Shown here: one piece after another, positions 5,976 to 6,427 of the stretch | Layout: the number at the start of each line of letters is the position of its first letter | Position numbering within the stretch: the first letter of the stretch is position 1 | DNA from: Clostridiales bacterium | GTDB lineage: Bacteria; Bacillota; Clostridia; WRLR01 | NCBI GenBank assembly: GCA_031287655.1 | Contig: JAITSR010000118.1 | Coordinates: 1 to 6,427, forward strand | Length of the DNA stretch: 6,427 bases | Direction of reading: 5' to 3' | Program-made: the position numbers and the translations under genes | The notes under the pieces: generated by a model | The model's database searches: none | Told to the model about the DNA's origin: nothing | What the model saw: the letters and a program-made list of their open reading frames with translations, nothing else

Positions 5976-6426
5976 CCCGCTCCTCCTCCCTTATTGAGTC
6001 AAGTTTATTCGGAAAACCGTCCGTCCGGTGTATGCCGCCGATCCTGTCCGCAAGCGCTTCCAACGCGTCGAGCTTTGCCAAGACCGCGCCGCCCTGTTGG
6101 GACGTCAGAGCCCGCAGCTCCAAGAGCCCGGCGCGGAGCTCCGCGAGCGCGTTCTCCAGCGCCTCCGCCTTATGCCATTCATCGTAAAAAGCGCGGACGA
6201 GCCCGAGCTTTTCCTCCAATTCCCTGAGCGCCGTAGTCCCACTGCGCAGAGCGCCGTGTACCGCCTGCCTGCTGATATGCAGATTTTCGGCGATCTCCGA
6301 GAGCGAATAGTCCTCGTCACAGTGAGCCTTGAGGATTTCCGCCTGTTTTTCCGTCAGGAACGGCTCGTAAAAGTCCAGCAGCAGCGCCGTTTCATGCGGT
6401 CTGTTGTTTGTCAATTCACAATTCAC
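5962..6426 (-). CDS. ylxM: YlxM-family HTH protein (SRP-associated), start uncertain
   Basis: YlxM is a small DNA-binding-type helix-turn-helix protein encoded next to ffh in Firmicutes; in Streptococcus it has been linked to SRP function. The core LLDFYEPFLTEKQAEIL (residues 16-32 from GTG 6426) and the sigma-70-region-4-like helix-turn-helix DYSLSEIAENLHISRQAV (39-56) are typical. After residue 85 comes a Leu/Ala/Glu-rich helical stretch, likely coiled coil, which makes this copy (142-154 residues) longer than the usual 100-120. In-frame starts are GTG at 6426 and TTG at 6414. Neither has a ribosome binding site in view, and the frame is still open at the window edge, so the true start could lie outside. 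It ends with TGA at 5962-5964, overlapping ffh by 14 bases; its Glu-Glu-Glu codons supply the ffh ribosome binding site. Confidence 0.88.
   Translation of the reverse strand: MNCELTNNRPHETALLLDFYEPFLTEKQAEILKAHCDEDYSLSEIAENLHISRQAVHGALRSGTTALRELEEKLGLVRAFYDEWHKAEALENALAELRAGLLELRALTSQQGGAVLAKLDALEALADRIGGIHRTDGFPNKLDSIREEERDGIV
5982..5987 (-). promoter_or_regulatory. Ribosome binding site of ffh inside the ylxM end
   Basis: AGGAGG, within GGGAGGAGGA on the minus strand, lies 6 bases before the ffh ATG at 5975. It is encoded by the Arg-Glu-Glu-Glu codons near the end of ylxM. It confirms the ffh start despite the 14-base overlap. Confidence 0.85.
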
Positions 6427-6427
6427 A
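6412..6427. repeat. Period-7 tandem repeat at the ylxM 5' end
   Basis: CAATTCA occurs twice in tandem, followed by CA at the window edge (plus strand; TGAATTG on the minus strand). It is AT-rich against the GC-rich surroundings. That makes it look like non-coding sequence and favours the TTG at 6414 over the GTG at 6426 as the ylxM start. The repeat may continue outside the window. Confidence 0.5.

Noticed and set aside
6386..6414. TTGACA on the minus strand at 6414-6409 as a promoter -35 box
   Set aside because: The expected -10 position about 17 bases on reads AACGGC, not like TATAAT, and it would fall inside ylxM.

Overview
The window comes from a GC-rich bacterium (very GC-rich by eye), most likely a Clostridia-type Firmicute. 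The evidence is the gene order ylxM–ffh–rpsP–khpA–rimM–trmD, which is the classic Firmicutes SRP/ribosome-maturation cluster, together with strong AGGAGG-type ribosome binding sites and a stand-alone ylxM. No closer placement is possible from this sequence.

Every gene lies on the minus strand, so transcription runs from position 6427 towards position 1. In that order the window holds: ylxM (5962-6426, start uncertain, possibly cut by the window edge), ffh (4623-5975), rpsP (4093-4584), khpA/ylqC (3852-4088), rimM (3208-3855), a trmD gene fused to a phosphatase domain (1625-3208), and the first 525 codons of dnaE (1-1577, running off the window). Genes overlap or lie within 4-47 bases of one another. 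No convincing terminator or internal promoter is visible, so a single operon is the simplest reading. No stretch of 300 bases lacks a gene, and no plus-strand gene is supported.

The genes fit together functionally. YlxM and Ffh form the membrane-targeting module (signal recognition particle). RpsP (bS16) and RimM act in 30S subunit assembly, KhpA is a small KH-domain RNA-binding protein, and TrmD makes m1G37 in tRNA to keep the reading frame. DnaE is the replicative polymerase alpha subunit. The usual gene after trmD, rplS (L19), is not between trmD and dnaE here.

The most unusual object is the trmD gene. One uninterrupted reading frame encodes a TrmD methyltransferase followed directly by a complete atypical tyrosine/lipid phosphatase domain (Y_phosphatase3/MptpB-LipA type), with an intact active-site loop HCHAGKDRTG. 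I know of no described TrmD–phosphatase fusion. In addition, three neighbouring translation genes (rpsP, rimM, trmD) each carry low-complexity Ala/Gly/Ser/acidic insertions or tails absent from typical family members, which suggests a lineage-wide expansion of disordered segments.
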